Source of the DNA: Chitinophagaceae bacterium
GTDB taxonomy: Bacteria; Bacteroidota; Bacteroidia; Chitinophagales; Chitinophagaceae
Length of the DNA: 64,000 nucleotides
Reading direction: 5' to 3'
Assembly: GCA_016720745.1 (NCBI GenBank)
Contig: JADKKA010000018.1
Location: 1,116,001-1,180,000 of the forward strand
Below, one piece after another: positions 29,554 through 39,100 of the stretch. Position 1 is the stretch's first letter; each line of letters opens with the position of its first letter. The position numbers were made by a program, and so were the translations under genes. A model generated the notes under the pieces. It was not told the DNA's origin. It saw nothing but the letters and a program-made list of their open reading frames with translations, and did no database searches.

Positions 29554-30927
29554 ATGGTTACTGTAATTATACCGGCATTAAATGAGGAGAAAACCGTTCG
29601 GCAGGTAGTAGCCCTGGTAAACCGCGCAACACAGGTTTCGGAAGTTATCGTGGTGGATGATAAATCAATGGATGACACAGTGGATGAAGCGCGCAAGGAA
29701 GGGGCAACAGTGATCACCAGTACTAAATTAGGAAAGGGCGCTTCCATGAAAGACGGGGTGCTGGTGGCTAAAAATGAAATACTTGTCTTTCTCGATGCAG
29801 ATATCGCCACCTACCCGGACAATATCATCGAATTGCTTTCTGCGCCAATAATTAAGGACGAAGCAGATTTTGTAAAATCCTTTTTTTCCCGTCAGGCCGG
29901 CCGGGTCACAGAACTGGTAGCCAAGCCCTTGTTGTCTATTTTGAATCCTGATTTTCCCAAATTCAGACAACCGCTGAGCGGAATGATCGCCGGAAAAAAA
30001 TCCCTGCTGGCCCAGTGTGTATTTGAAGAAGGTTATGGAGTAGACATCGGCATACTGATGGATATGCATCAGCTGGGAGCCAGGATTACCGAAGTGAATA
30101 TCGGTAATATCGAAAACCGGATGCAGGCCCTGGAACAACTGGGAAGAATGAGCCGGGAAGTGGCACGAACCATTATCCGGAAATCAAAAGCAATGGAAAC
30201 GCCGAACCTGGAAACCTATGAAAATATACAGGTGATCAGGGAACAAATGGAATTTGCAATCAGGGAAGGATTGATGTCGCTGAAAAAAATTGCCATGTTT
30301 GACATGGATAATACCATTTTGGAGAAAAGTTTTATTCATACAGCAGCTGATCAGTTTGGTTTCAGGGAGGAATTGTTCAATATTATCACCAATAACAGTA
30401 ATTCATTTCTTTGTACCAAACTTATCGCCCGATTATTAAAAGGGAAAAATATCGGAGATATTCTGGCTGTTGCGGATACCATACCGGTTACACCCCATTT
30501 ACCGGAACTCCTTAGTGAACTGAAAGAACAAGGATATATTACCGGGATCATCAGTGACAGTTATGATTGCATCACCAACCATCTGAAAAATAAACTCGGG
30601 TTTGATTTTACCATTTCCAATGAATTGGAGTTTTCTAAAAGCGTGGCCACCGGTGAAGTGAAGATTCCTTCTTTTTTTCTGCAGGATGATAAAAGCCAGT
30701 GCAGACATGACTATTGTAAATTAAATGCCCTGATTAGTATTTGCGGGAAATATGAAGTGGATTTGAAAAACACGCTGGTGGTGGGTGATGGTGAAAATGA
30801 TATCTGCTGTATCCGGAAAGCGGGTATTGGTATTTCCTTCTGTTCCTCCAGCCCGATGGTTGATGCGGTAGCAGATTATATCATCAAAAAGCGGGACTTT
30901 GGTTTACTGGTGCCGATCGTGCAGTAA
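29554..30927 (+). CDS. Bifunctional protein: GpgS-like glycosyltransferase fused to a HAD phosphatase
   Basis: 457 residues with two domains. Residues 1-210 resemble glucosyl-3-phosphoglycerate synthase (GT81/GpgS): TVIIPALNEEKTVRQVV, VIVVDDKSMDDT, LGKGASMKDG, the metal-binding D81-A-D83 in VFLDADIATYP, then GRVTELVAKPLLSIL, FRQPLSGMIAGKK, GYGVDIGILMDM and VNIGNIENRMQALEQLGRMS, in the same order as in GpgS. Residues 240-457 are a SerB-like HAD phosphatase: FDMDNT (nucleophile D250, acid D252), GIISDS (S334), a Lys-rich motif III, and VVGDGENDI (D412, D416). A chain that makes glucosyl-3-phosphoglycerate and then removes the phosphate would yield glucosylglycerate, a compatible solute. The pathway is inferred from the domain pair; a mannosyl product is possible. 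Single gene; no neighbours of the pathway. Confidence 0.8.
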   Translation: MVTVIIPALNEEKTVRQVVALVNRATQVSEVIVVDDKSMDDTVDEARKEGATVITSTKLGKGASMKDGVLVAKNEILVFLDADIATYPDNIIELLSAPIIKDEADFVKSFFSRQAGRVTELVAKPLLSILNPDFPKFRQPLSGMIAGKKSLLAQCVFEEGYGVDIGILMDMHQLGARITEVNIGNIENRMQALEQLGRMSREVARTIIRKSKAMETPNLETYENIQVIREQMEFAIREGLMSLKKIAMFDMDNTILEKSFIHTAADQFGFREELFNIITNNSNSFLCTKLIARLLKGKNIGDILAVADTIPVTPHLPELLSELKEQGYITGIISDSYDCITNHLKNKLGFDFTISNELEFSKSVATGEVKIPSFFLQDDKSQCRHDYCKLNALISICGKYEVDLKNTLVVGDGENDICCIRKAGIGISFCSSSPMVDAVADYIIKKRDFGLLVPIVQ

Positions 30928-31097
30928 ATACTCCCGATTTCATCATGGGCAATAAACCTTGTATGATCGTATTTTTTACTGCAGCTTCCCTTCCGGTTTT
31001 TACGAACGGCTCTTTTATTTTCACGAATACAAAGGGAATTGATAGTTTGAAATGACCAATGGCATTGGGTTTGCCGCTATATCGGAAACCAATGTAT

Positions 31098-31685
31098 ATG
31101 AAAAATTTTACACTTTGCTTATTGGCAGTCTGCTGCCTTTTTGCCACATCCATTCTTGCACAACCAAGGCTGGCCGCTAAGGCGGGTTTAAATTATGGCG
31201 GCCTCAGTGGCTATAATGATTGGAAAAAAGCTTCCGGTCATGCAGGATTAGGTATTCAATGGGGCGGAAAGAATAAAATCAGGGTACAACAGGAATTGAA
31301 TTTTCAAAGGCTGGTACAGGGGTATACAGTAGTTGAAAATGAAGTGGTCAATGAAAACGCCCTTTCGGTCAGCTTTTTTTCTATTCCCCTGATGATACAG
31401 TACTATCCTGCTAAATCATTTTACCTGGAAGCCGGCCCGCAATGGTCATTCACCAGCGGCGCAAAAAATGAAGAAGCCGGTGGACAAAAGAATGATGTAA
31501 AAAGAAACCTCGCCGAAGTGCAGTTTGGGGTGAATGCCGGAGCAGGAATTGAACTGAAACAAAAACTGGCCTTTTATATTCGATACCAGGCAGGGTTTAC
31601 AGACATGACTTTATATGATGCGGATAATGATTTCGTACGCTTAGTACAAGCTGGTTTGATGCTGAGGTTCGGGAAGAAAAAATGA
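31098..31685 (+). CDS. Outer-membrane beta-barrel protein (porin-family / OMP_b-brl_2 type)
   Basis: 195 residues from ATG 31098 (MKNFTLCLLAVCCLFATSI signal peptide, cleaved near ILAQ). An eight-strand barrel pattern follows: RLAAKAGLNYGGLSG, HAGLGIQWGGKNKIRVQQEL, SFFSIPLMIQYYPAKSFYLE, AGPQWSF, VQFGVNAGAGIELKQKLAFY, IRYQAGFTDM and a final strand LVQAGLMLRFGKKK. Typical of the PorT/OmpA-like Bacteroidota barrel families. A specific function is not evident. A terminator follows 24 bp after the stop. Confidence 0.8.
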   Translation: MKNFTLCLLAVCCLFATSILAQPRLAAKAGLNYGGLSGYNDWKKASGHAGLGIQWGGKNKIRVQQELNFQRLVQGYTVVENEVVNENALSVSFFSIPLMIQYYPAKSFYLEAGPQWSFTSGAKNEEAGGQKNDVKRNLAEVQFGVNAGAGIELKQKLAFYIRYQAGFTDMTLYDADNDFVRLVQAGLMLRFGKKK

Positions 31686-31709
31686 ATCTATGATTTCCTG
31701 GTAATTAAG

Positions 31710-31737
31710 ACCCTGTCGATGAAGGCAGGGTTTTTTA
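31710..31737 (+). terminator. Terminator after the beta-barrel gene
   Basis: ACCCTG pairs with CAGGGT across a ten-base loop and is followed by TTTTT. Confidence 0.8.
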
Positions 31738-31799
31738 TTTCACGCTTACAGAGTCCTGCGGACAAAGCGCCATACTCATATAGTGAGTATAATCTATAT

Positions 31800-32120
31800 A
31801 ATTTTTTACCGCAAAGAGCACAAAGAAATACACACAAAGGGCGCCAACATGGTCTCTTGGAACCCGTACTCACGCAGTGAGTATTTCCGTGAAGATCCGT
31901 TCTTAAAACTATCTGTATTTCCAAAACTCAATCGTAAACTCCAATAAAAATCCGTTTAAATCCGCTCAATCCGCGTCATCCGCGTTCCCATTTCATTTTT
32001 GTCCAAAGGACTCTTCGAGCGTAGCAAAATCAATAAAATCCTTTCAGTCACCTGCCGTCAGGCAGCATTAAATCTCTGCGTAAACTCTGCGCTCTCTGCA
32101 TCTCTGCGGTGAAACACTCT
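31800..32120. repeat. Dispersed CGCAAAG / AATCCGCGTCATCCGCGT intergenic repeat region
   Basis: TTTTTTACCGCAAAGAGCAC, ACACAAAGGGCGCCAA, two TCACGCAGTGAGTAtTTC-like short inverted repeats (31771 and 31871), AATCCGCTCAATCCGCGTCA, CTGCCGTCAGGCAG, and CTCTGCATCTCTGCGGTG. Same family as 21056 and 23420. No gene in 31686-32281. Confidence 0.55.
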
Positions 32121-32233
32121 CAGCTTGCGCAGCAATCCCCTCCAATTCATCCCGCTAATCTCCCAATTCATTACCCTCTCTCTTTCCTCCCCAATTTCTC
32201 CACCGCATCTTTGGGTCAGAAAACAATCCTTGC

Positions 32234-32257
32234 CCGCCATAGCTATAGCTACGGCGG
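32234..32257. repeat. Near-perfect palindrome with TAGCTATAGCTA core
   Basis: CCGCCATAGCTA followed by TAGCTACGGCGG: 24 bp with one mismatch, 24 bp upstream of the cytochrome gene start. Shares the TAGCTA core with the palindromes at 5775 and 41160. Confidence 0.55.
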
Positions 32258-32281
32258 CTAAAACACTAAACCTTATCAGTC

Positions 32282-32869
32282 ATGCAAAACAAATTCATCA
32301 TCATCGGACTGGCCATGATCGCTGCCGCAGGAACAATCATTGCCTGTAACAGCAGCTCCGCCAATGAAACAGAACGAAAGCCTTTGTTTCAGGAAGAATT
32401 GGTACAAAGGGGAGCTTATCTTGTGAATGCCGTTGGATGCGACGATTGTCATTCACCTAAAAAAATGGGACCTAACGGACCTGAAGTCATTCCTGACCTT
32501 CGCTTCTCCGGTTATCCCTCCGAACGTCCCTTGCAAAAAGTGGATACCAATGCTGTAAAGAATGGCTGGTCCATGTTTGGATCTGATTTTACTTCCACGC
32601 TCGGACCCTGGGGTATCTCCTTTGCCGCCAATTTAACATCCGATGCAACGGGTATCGGCAACTGGAAGGAAGAACAATTCATCAAAGCGATCCGGGAAGG
32701 AAAATCCAAGGGATTGGAAGGCAACCGGAATTTATTACCACCTATGCCATGGCCTGTTTACCGCAATTTTTCAGATAAGGACCTTAAATCCATTTTTGCC
32801 TATCTGAAATCCACCAAACCGGTTAAAAATGTAGTTCCCGCGCCAAAGGGCTGGAAAGAATTGAAATAG
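32282..32869 (+). CDS. c-type cytochrome lipoprotein
   Basis: 195 residues. The lipoprotein signal MIAAAGTIIAC is followed by a mono-haem cytochrome c domain: EELVQRGAYLVNAVGCDDCHS (CxxCH haem site), then NLTSDATGIGNWKEEQFIKA and LPPMPWPVYRNFSDKDLKSI with the axial-ligand Met region, ending in an YLKSTKPVKN helix. This resembles the c-type cytochromes that follow periplasmic dehydrogenases. No such enzyme is adjacent. Membrane-anchored electron transfer in the periplasm is inferred. Confidence 0.85.
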   Translation: MQNKFIIIGLAMIAAAGTIIACNSSSANETERKPLFQEELVQRGAYLVNAVGCDDCHSPKKMGPNGPEVIPDLRFSGYPSERPLQKVDTNAVKNGWSMFGSDFTSTLGPWGISFAANLTSDATGIGNWKEEQFIKAIREGKSKGLEGNRNLLPPMPWPVYRNFSDKDLKSIFAYLKSTKPVKNVVPAPKGWKELK

Positions 32870-32982
32870 GTTCACCCGGGGTTAAAAACAATCCGTACCC
32901 GCTTTTTAACGGTTCATCCACCAGACCCTTCATCCTGTTAAGGCATGAGCGGGTCAAATGATGAAAAGATGGTAAATTAGAT

Positions 32983-34049
32983 ATGGTTATGTCTGTAAAA
33001 CTGCCAAGATACACGACCAGGGATTATGGGGTACTTGCGATCCTGATCATCCCGGTTACCCTGATCATCAATTCGGTGATCTTTGGGGGCAGCTATTTTA
33101 CAGACTGGAGAAAATTTTTATTCGCCTCAGCTGTCACCGCTGCTGTTTTTTGTGTGGACTTTATCATTTGCGGATGGGTGGCTGTGATGATGAAAAAAGA
33201 TTTCCGGCTCCCGCACAGCTTAGCATCCGGCTGACACTAATGATCTTTTCCTTTATTCTGTTGACCGGGCTTTTTTTCTTCGCCCTCTTCCGGGGATATG
33301 AAAATTTTCCCTTCCTGCAGTATTCTTTTAATGAACCCGGTTTTATCTGGGCCTATATCGGTATGAGCATTATCAATGTGTTCATCACCCTGCTGATGGA
33401 AGGCATTGCCCGTTTTGAAAGCTGGAAACAGAATATGCAGGAAACAGAACAATTAAAAAAGACCTTCCGGCAAAGCCAGCTCCAGGGATTGAAAAGCCAG
33501 GTGAATCCGCATTTTTTATTCAATAGTCTGAACACCCTCTCCAGCCTGATTACAGAAGATGAACAGGAAGCAGAAAAATTCCTGAATGAAATGACCCGGG
33601 TTTACCGCTATATGCTTCGCAGTGATGATGAGCAACTGGTCACACTGGACACAGAACTGAAATTTATTCAATCTTATCTCTACCTCCTCAAAGCCCGGTT
33701 TGGAGATGCAATCCATACCCAGATTCTGGTGGATGAGAAAGACCTCGATAAACACCTGCCCGCCCTTTCTCTGCAGGTATTGGTAGAGAATGCATTTACC
33801 AGGAGTACCATCAGCCGCAATAGTCCCCTGATTCTTGAAATCTGCTCCTGCGATGATCAGAAAATAACCGTACGGTATAATAAACAGATACGTAGCCAGA
33901 GCCTGATTGAAGGCGTGGACAAAGAACTGGATAACCTGATCCGGAAATATGCCCTCCTGAACCAGCCACCGGTTTGCTTTGAAGAAAAAGACACCGAATG
34001 CTGTTGCTTTCTTCCTTTATTGGATAAAAAAGAGGAGGTAGTGGTATGA
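32983..34049 (+). CDS. LytS-type histidine kinase with degenerate ATP site, single frameshift
   Basis: About 355 residues after repair at about 33205. Four membrane helices (YGVLAILIIPVTLIINSVIF; LFASAVTAAVFCVDFIICGW; LTLMIFSFILLTGLFFFALF; FIWAYIGMSIINVFITLLM) precede the LytS kinase box (GLKSQVNPHFLFNSLNTLSS, with the phospho-acceptor His). The ATP-binding part departs from its neighbour: ENAFTRSTISRN in place of ENVVKHNVLSKN, VRYNKQIRS in place of VNNNLQRRT, and KELDNLIRKYALL in place of VGLDNIRAKYALL. Loss of the N- and G-box residues suggests a weak or dead kinase. The stop codon overlaps the next start by four bases (ATGA), implying coupled translation. Confidence 0.8.
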
Positions 34050-35131
34050 GATTCTTCAAACCACCGCGCTTGCAAACCCTATCCTTCCTGTTCAGCATGC
34101 CATTGATTGACCTGGGGGTACACCATATCCTTTTCAAAGACAGATTATGGGAAGAATGGCGCATCTGGGTCTTTTCTTATCCGCTGATATTTTTGATTGG
34201 TGCCCTGTCCTGGTATTCCCATATTTCCTATGATCATGTGGTGGAAAAAAAATATCCGGGACTCAATCAAAGCATGCAGCGGATCCTGCTCAAGACACTG
34301 GTCGTGCTGATCATCATGCCACCCAGTATTTTACTGATTCTGTTTGTGTATGATCGCTTCAGCATCTTTGATTATCGCTGGTCAGAAAATGATATGTGGA
34401 TGGGACTGATCCTGGGATGGTGTGTAAACCTGATTTTTGAAACCCTGTATGAAATGGATTATATGCTGACGAAGTACAAGGAATCTGTTCAGGAAAAAGA
34501 ATCCTTACGGCAATTATCCGAAAAACAGGAGTTTGATACCCTGAAAGGACAGGTGAACCCACATTTCCTTTTCAATTGCTTCAATACACTTTCTTCACTG
34601 ATCACTGAAGACTGGAAACGGGCAGAGAAATTTCTGGATGAGTTAAGCAAAGTGTACCGCTACCTGCTCCGGAATAATGAAGATGGTCTCACTACGGTTC
34701 AAAATGAAATCCGATTTATTGAATCCTATTACCAGTTATTACAAACCAGGCATGGGGAGGCCGTACAGATCAATACCGAGATTGATAAGCGTTATGACCA
34801 GTACCTGCTCCCTTCTCTCTCCCTTCAATTACTGGTGGAGAATGTAGTTAAACACAATGTACTGTCAAAAAACAAACCCCTGGTGATTGATATTTTTACC
34901 ACGGCAGGAAATAAACTGGTGGTAAACAATAACCTTCAGCGAAGAACAGTAAAGGCCCCCAGTAATAAAGTGGGGTTGGATAATATCAGGGCCAAGTATG
35001 CATTACTCAAACAACCCGGCTTCCAGGTATTGGAAGATAAAAATAATTTTACCGTGGTACTCCCACTGATCTGGAACAATGGGATCGAGGGGCGTCAGTT
35101 GCTGAGCAGCGGCCGGTTGATGAATACTTAA
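34046..35131 (+). CDS. LytS-type sensor histidine kinase
   Basis: 361 residues. Membrane helices (IWVFSYPLIFLIGALSWYSH; LVVLIIMPPSILLILFVYD; MGLILGWCVNLIFETLYEM) precede a LytS kinase module: LKGQVNPHFLFNCFNTLSSL (His), VYRYLLRNNEDGLTTVQNEI, SLQLLVENVVKHNVLSKNKP (N box), VVNNNLQRR, KVGLDNIRAKYALL (G box). This copy has all expected motifs. It overlaps the preceding paralogue and is followed 10 bp later by the LytTR regulator, so the three genes form one operon. The two kinases may work as a heterodimer in which only this one binds ATP. Confidence 0.93.
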   Translation: MRFFKPPRLQTLSFLFSMPLIDLGVHHILFKDRLWEEWRIWVFSYPLIFLIGALSWYSHISYDHVVEKKYPGLNQSMQRILLKTLVVLIIMPPSILLILFVYDRFSIFDYRWSENDMWMGLILGWCVNLIFETLYEMDYMLTKYKESVQEKESLRQLSEKQEFDTLKGQVNPHFLFNCFNTLSSLITEDWKRAEKFLDELSKVYRYLLRNNEDGLTTVQNEIRFIESYYQLLQTRHGEAVQINTEIDKRYDQYLLPSLSLQLLVENVVKHNVLSKNKPLVIDIFTTAGNKLVVNNNLQRRTVKAPSNKVGLDNIRAKYALLKQPGFQVLEDKNNFTVVLPLIWNNGIEGRQLLSSGRLMNT

Positions 35132-35141
35132 ACACACCGAT

Positions 35142-35906
35142 ATGAAAGTATTAATTGTAGAAGACGAGGAACTGGCAGTAAAGAAGTTGCAGAAAACCCT
35201 GGCCGCTGTGGATGATACCATCGAAGTGGCAGGGGTTACCGACAGCATCCAGGAAACCGTAAACTGGTTGCAGTCGAACCCGGCACCTGACCTGGTGCTG
35301 ATGGACATTGAACTGGCCGACGGGCAGAGTTTCGAGATATTCAAACTTACTGAAGTCAAAAGCCCGGTGATCTTTACTACTTCATACGATGAATTTGCTT
35401 TAAAAGCATTCAAGGTTAATAGTGTTGATTACCTCCTCAAACCAGTGCAGCAGGACGAACTGCAGGCCGCTCTTGAAAAATACCATAAGCTGAAAGGCAA
35501 TAGTAAAACAGAATTGACACTGGACAGCCTGGTTAAAGAGCTGCAGCAAAAACTGCAACCAAGGGAATTCAGAAAGCGCTTCCTGGTGAAGCATGCCCAG
35601 AAACTGGTGAGTATTGAAGTGGAGGACATCGCTTATTTCTACAGTGATGGGAGACTGAATTTCTTCAAGACAAACGATAACCGCAAATTCGTGGTGGACT
35701 ATACCATGGATGAACTGGAAGATATGCTCAATCCCGATGATTATTTCCGCATCAGCCGCTCTTTCTATGTTTCAGTCAACAGTATTGATAAAATCGAAGA
35801 TTATTTCGGGAACCGCCTGATCCTGCAATTAAAACCAGCGGTGGATAAAGAAGCGCTGGTGAGCAGGGAAAAAGTAAGTGATTTTAAAAAGTGGATGGGG
35901 AAGTAG
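35142..35906 (+). CDS. LytTR-family response regulator
   Basis: 254 residues. Receiver domain: VLIVEDEE, phospho-acceptor Asp55 (LVLMDIELADGQ), TTSYDEFALKAFKVNSVDYL, Lys100. The C-terminal LytTR DNA-binding domain reads KRFLVKHAQKLVSIEVEDIA, YFYSDGRLNFF, YFRISRSFYVSVNSIDKIED, REKVSDFKKWMGK. Last gene of the LytS-LytS-LytTR operon. The stop codon is followed immediately by a heptamer array. Close in layout to the broken regulator at 13994. Confidence 0.95.
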   Translation: MKVLIVEDEELAVKKLQKTLAAVDDTIEVAGVTDSIQETVNWLQSNPAPDLVLMDIELADGQSFEIFKLTEVKSPVIFTTSYDEFALKAFKVNSVDYLLKPVQQDELQAALEKYHKLKGNSKTELTLDSLVKELQQKLQPREFRKRFLVKHAQKLVSIEVEDIAYFYSDGRLNFFKTNDNRKFVVDYTMDELEDMLNPDDYFRISRSFYVSVNSIDKIEDYFGNRLILQLKPAVDKEALVSREKVSDFKKWMGK

Positions 35907-36011
35907 CAGTAGGCAGTCGGCAGTCGGCAGTCGACAGTCAGCAGTCGACAGTCAGCAGTCATCAGTCGGCAGTCGTCAGTCATCAGTCATCAGTCGTTAG
36001 TCATCAGTCAG
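35907..36011 (+). repeat. Array of 15 degenerate heptamers CAGTCNN starting at a stop codon
   Basis: Units: cagtagg, cagtcgg, cagtcgg, cagtcga, cagtcag, cagtcga, cagtcag, cagtcat, cagtcgg, cagtcgt, cagtcat, cagtcat, cagtcgt, tagtcat, cagtcag. Bases one to five are nearly fixed, while six and seven vary. The array begins on the base after the TAG of the LytTR gene. Confidence 0.9.
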
Positions 36012-36038
36012 GATGATATAGGCCCGGGCAATTGCTTT

Positions 36039-36061
36039 GTCACCCTGAGCTTGTCGAAGGG
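36039..36061. repeat. Widespread intergenic word CACCCTGAGCTTGTCGAAGG
   Basis: This word, read as CCTTCGACAAGCTCAGGGTG on the other strand, is one I recall from intergenic regions of many unrelated bacterial genomes. It lies in the spacer between the two opposed heptamer arrays. Confidence 0.5.
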
Positions 36062-36081
36062 GGAAACGCTTCATGAAGAGG

Positions 36082-36107
36082 GACTATCGACTAACGACTA
36101 ACTAACC
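36082..36107 (-). repeat. Inverted heptamer array (TAGTCNN on the minus strand) supplying a stop codon
   Basis: Plus-strand units gactatc, gactaac, gactaac, taacc. Read on the minus strand it is the TAGTCNN relative of the CAGTCNN array 70 bp away. The C-terminal VS and the TAG stop of the propeller kinase (ends 36098) lie in it. Confidence 0.75.
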
Positions 36108-39100
36108 GGCACCCGCATCGTAATCGCTGAATGGCTCTTGTGTAAATCCACCTCAATACTGGCCTGTATCATATTGAGTCTTCTTTCGAGGTCCTGGCGA
36201 TGCAGGAGGTTGTTCAGTTGTTGCATATCACAATGCTCACTGTCGAAAAGGGTGATAAAGAGTAAATCACTACGATCAGATTTAATATATACATGCAGAT
36301 TTTCAGCACCAAGTGTCACCAGGTTCTTTAAACCTTCCTTGAACACCAGGAAGGCATCATGCCGCATCTTCATGTTCAAGGGAAGGGTTTCCACTTTATG
36401 GTCTACCGCAATATCAATGTTAACACCATACCGGTTTTTCAACGCATCGATATATTCCCGCATCCGGTCGGTTGTTTTTTCCATGCTGTCATTTCCAGGA
36501 TCCAGGCTCCAGAGCATATCATCCATGGCAATGATCATATTATGACTCTTGGTATGTATCTGTTCTATGTATTCTTTCGATTTTTCAGGATTGTTCTCGG
36601 CTTTGAGCCGGGCCATTTCACTCAGGATATTGATATTGTTGAGCGCGGCATTTACTTCCTGGTGCAGGTTTTCGGCAATATTGTTACGCATTTTAAGAAG
36701 GGCTTCTTTTCTCCGGATTCTTTCCCGGTCGAACCAGAAAAGCAGTAAGCCGGCTATCAATGCCAGCCCGCAGTAGAACCACCAGCTTTTCCAGAATGGT
36801 GGAATGATCCGGATGCTTAAACTACTGACCAACTCACTGATATGGCCTTCTCCATCCAGTGTTTTCATCTGGAATTGGTATTTACCGGAAGGCAGGTAAG
36901 AATAAACTGCTTTATTACTCTTGTCCGCTATGCGCCAGTCAGGATCAATTCCTTCCATTTTATAAAGGATATTAAATGCACTGCTGTATACCATGGGCGA
37001 GAAACCAATTTCAATGGAATTACTGTTATAACGTAATTCAACCCTGTCCAGTTGCAGCAGGGAATCCACCAACAGGGAACGGTTCTGCACCCTGAATTCA
37101 GTAATGGTTGGAAGGGGAGGGGTATGATTGATATTCATCGAATCCGGTGAAAAACTGATGAATTCGGTACTGCTTCCAAACAGCAATCTGCCATCTGGCA
37201 ATCGGGCAGAAGCAGCATAGCTGAAATGGTCATTATCGATACCATCACTCCGGTTGAATCCCACAAAAGCCCTTGTTTTCACATTCACCCGGTTGAGTCC
37301 ACTGGTAGTTGCCACCCAGATATAACCACGATTATCTTTTTCCATGGATACCACATTGCCCCTCATGAAGCCGGCACGTCCAATTTGAGTGGTATGTTGT
37401 GTATATCGGTTAAATAACAGCATTGTTCTGGTGGTGGCAATGGCCATCAGGCTGTCGTTGTAATCAAGAACTGCATAGGTATTTATCTCAGGTAGCCGAA
37501 ATGCCCCTTTGGCACTGTCGCTGAAATGATAAATTACCTGGTTACTGCGGGGATCAATCACATATAGACCTTTCCAGTCGGAGGTCACCCAGACCAACCC
37601 CTTACTATCAACTGTAATTTTGATCACCATTGAAACAGGAAAACCATCAATGCGTGTAATTTTTTTGATATCCCCCGCTTTTTTATCTGCTGCATTCCAT
37701 TTAAATAAACCAAAATTCTGCATGCCCAGCCAGAGGTTCCCATCACGATCTTCCGCTACCTGACGTACGGTTCTGTTTTCCAGTTGAGGAGGGTTATATG
37801 TTTTGGCTGTATTGGTGGCCTGGTTGAATTCAATGATACCGGGCTGGGCACCCATCCAGATCCTGTTACTGTCACCGGATGCAACCATACCCCACACAGA
37901 TGGACCGGGTATTGCAGTAAGCCCATTAATCTTCAAAGGCAGGAGGTTCAGGTTTTTGTCGTATAAATAAAGTCCGTCACCCCAGGATCCGGTGAGAATC
38001 CGGCCGTCTTTCAATGGAATAAACGACATCACAGTACCCTTCCCCTGTTGTTTTGTAATGGGATGGAGATGAGCGACGTTTGTAAAAAATTGTTCGGAAG
38101 GGTTGAAGCGGTACAAGCCATTATTATCCGTACCCACCCAGATATTTTTTTCCCGGTCTTCAAAAATGGTATTGAGTCGTTCATAACTGATGCTGCGCTC
38201 ATTCAGGTATCCGTTATATACCAGTTGAAATTTTTTATCTTCTTCAACAAAGCGGGCAAACAGATTCAATCCGCCAATCCAGATGGTGCCATCCTTTTGT
38301 TCAAAAAAACGATAAGTTTCATAATAGGATTTCAGCATCGAAATAAATTCAAATTCTTCCAGCACGGGTTGAGGGTCATTCAGCCGGAAGCGATAGGCTT
38401 TTGGCATTCCGGAAATCCAGCTTTGAAACCAAAGCCTTCCCTTCTTATCAAAATGCAGATGATAGGGAACGCTGATATTTGACATCAGTTCTACCGCAGG
38501 AATTTTCTCCCGGTTATTACCCGGGTAGCTCAGCACTTTGGTCTGGCTGTTATAAACCCCCACGCCCTTTCCACCGCCAATCCAGTAATAGGGTGTTCCG
38601 GGCTGATGCGCAAAATCTGATACACCGGTTCCGGGAGTGGTTTCAAAAAAATTATTTTTCCAGGAAAACTCATTGCTTTTTTCATCCCAGGTCACCACTT
38701 CCAAACCACCCAGTAACAGGAAAATATGTCCTGACTCATCTTTAATCAGTCGCTTTACTGTCGCCCCCTCAATATTATTTGTTTTAGTGGTGACCCGCAC
38801 AGCGGTGTAGCGAAGGGTTTTTGTATTGAAGTACCCGATATTTCCTTTTGCTGTCAATAGCCATAATCTGTCTTTATGATCCGTCAGCAGAAATACCACA
38901 TGATTATTAGGAAGACTATATGGATCAGCAGGATTATGCTGAAAAGTTTGAAAACGGGTACCATCAAATCGCTGTAACCCATCTACGGTTCCCACCCAGA
39001 TATATCCATTTACATCCTGTGTTACTGAATTGACTTCAGTAGAAAGCAAGCCAGCTTCAGCAGTATAGTGGGTAAAGTAAAATTTTTTAGCTGGCTGTGC

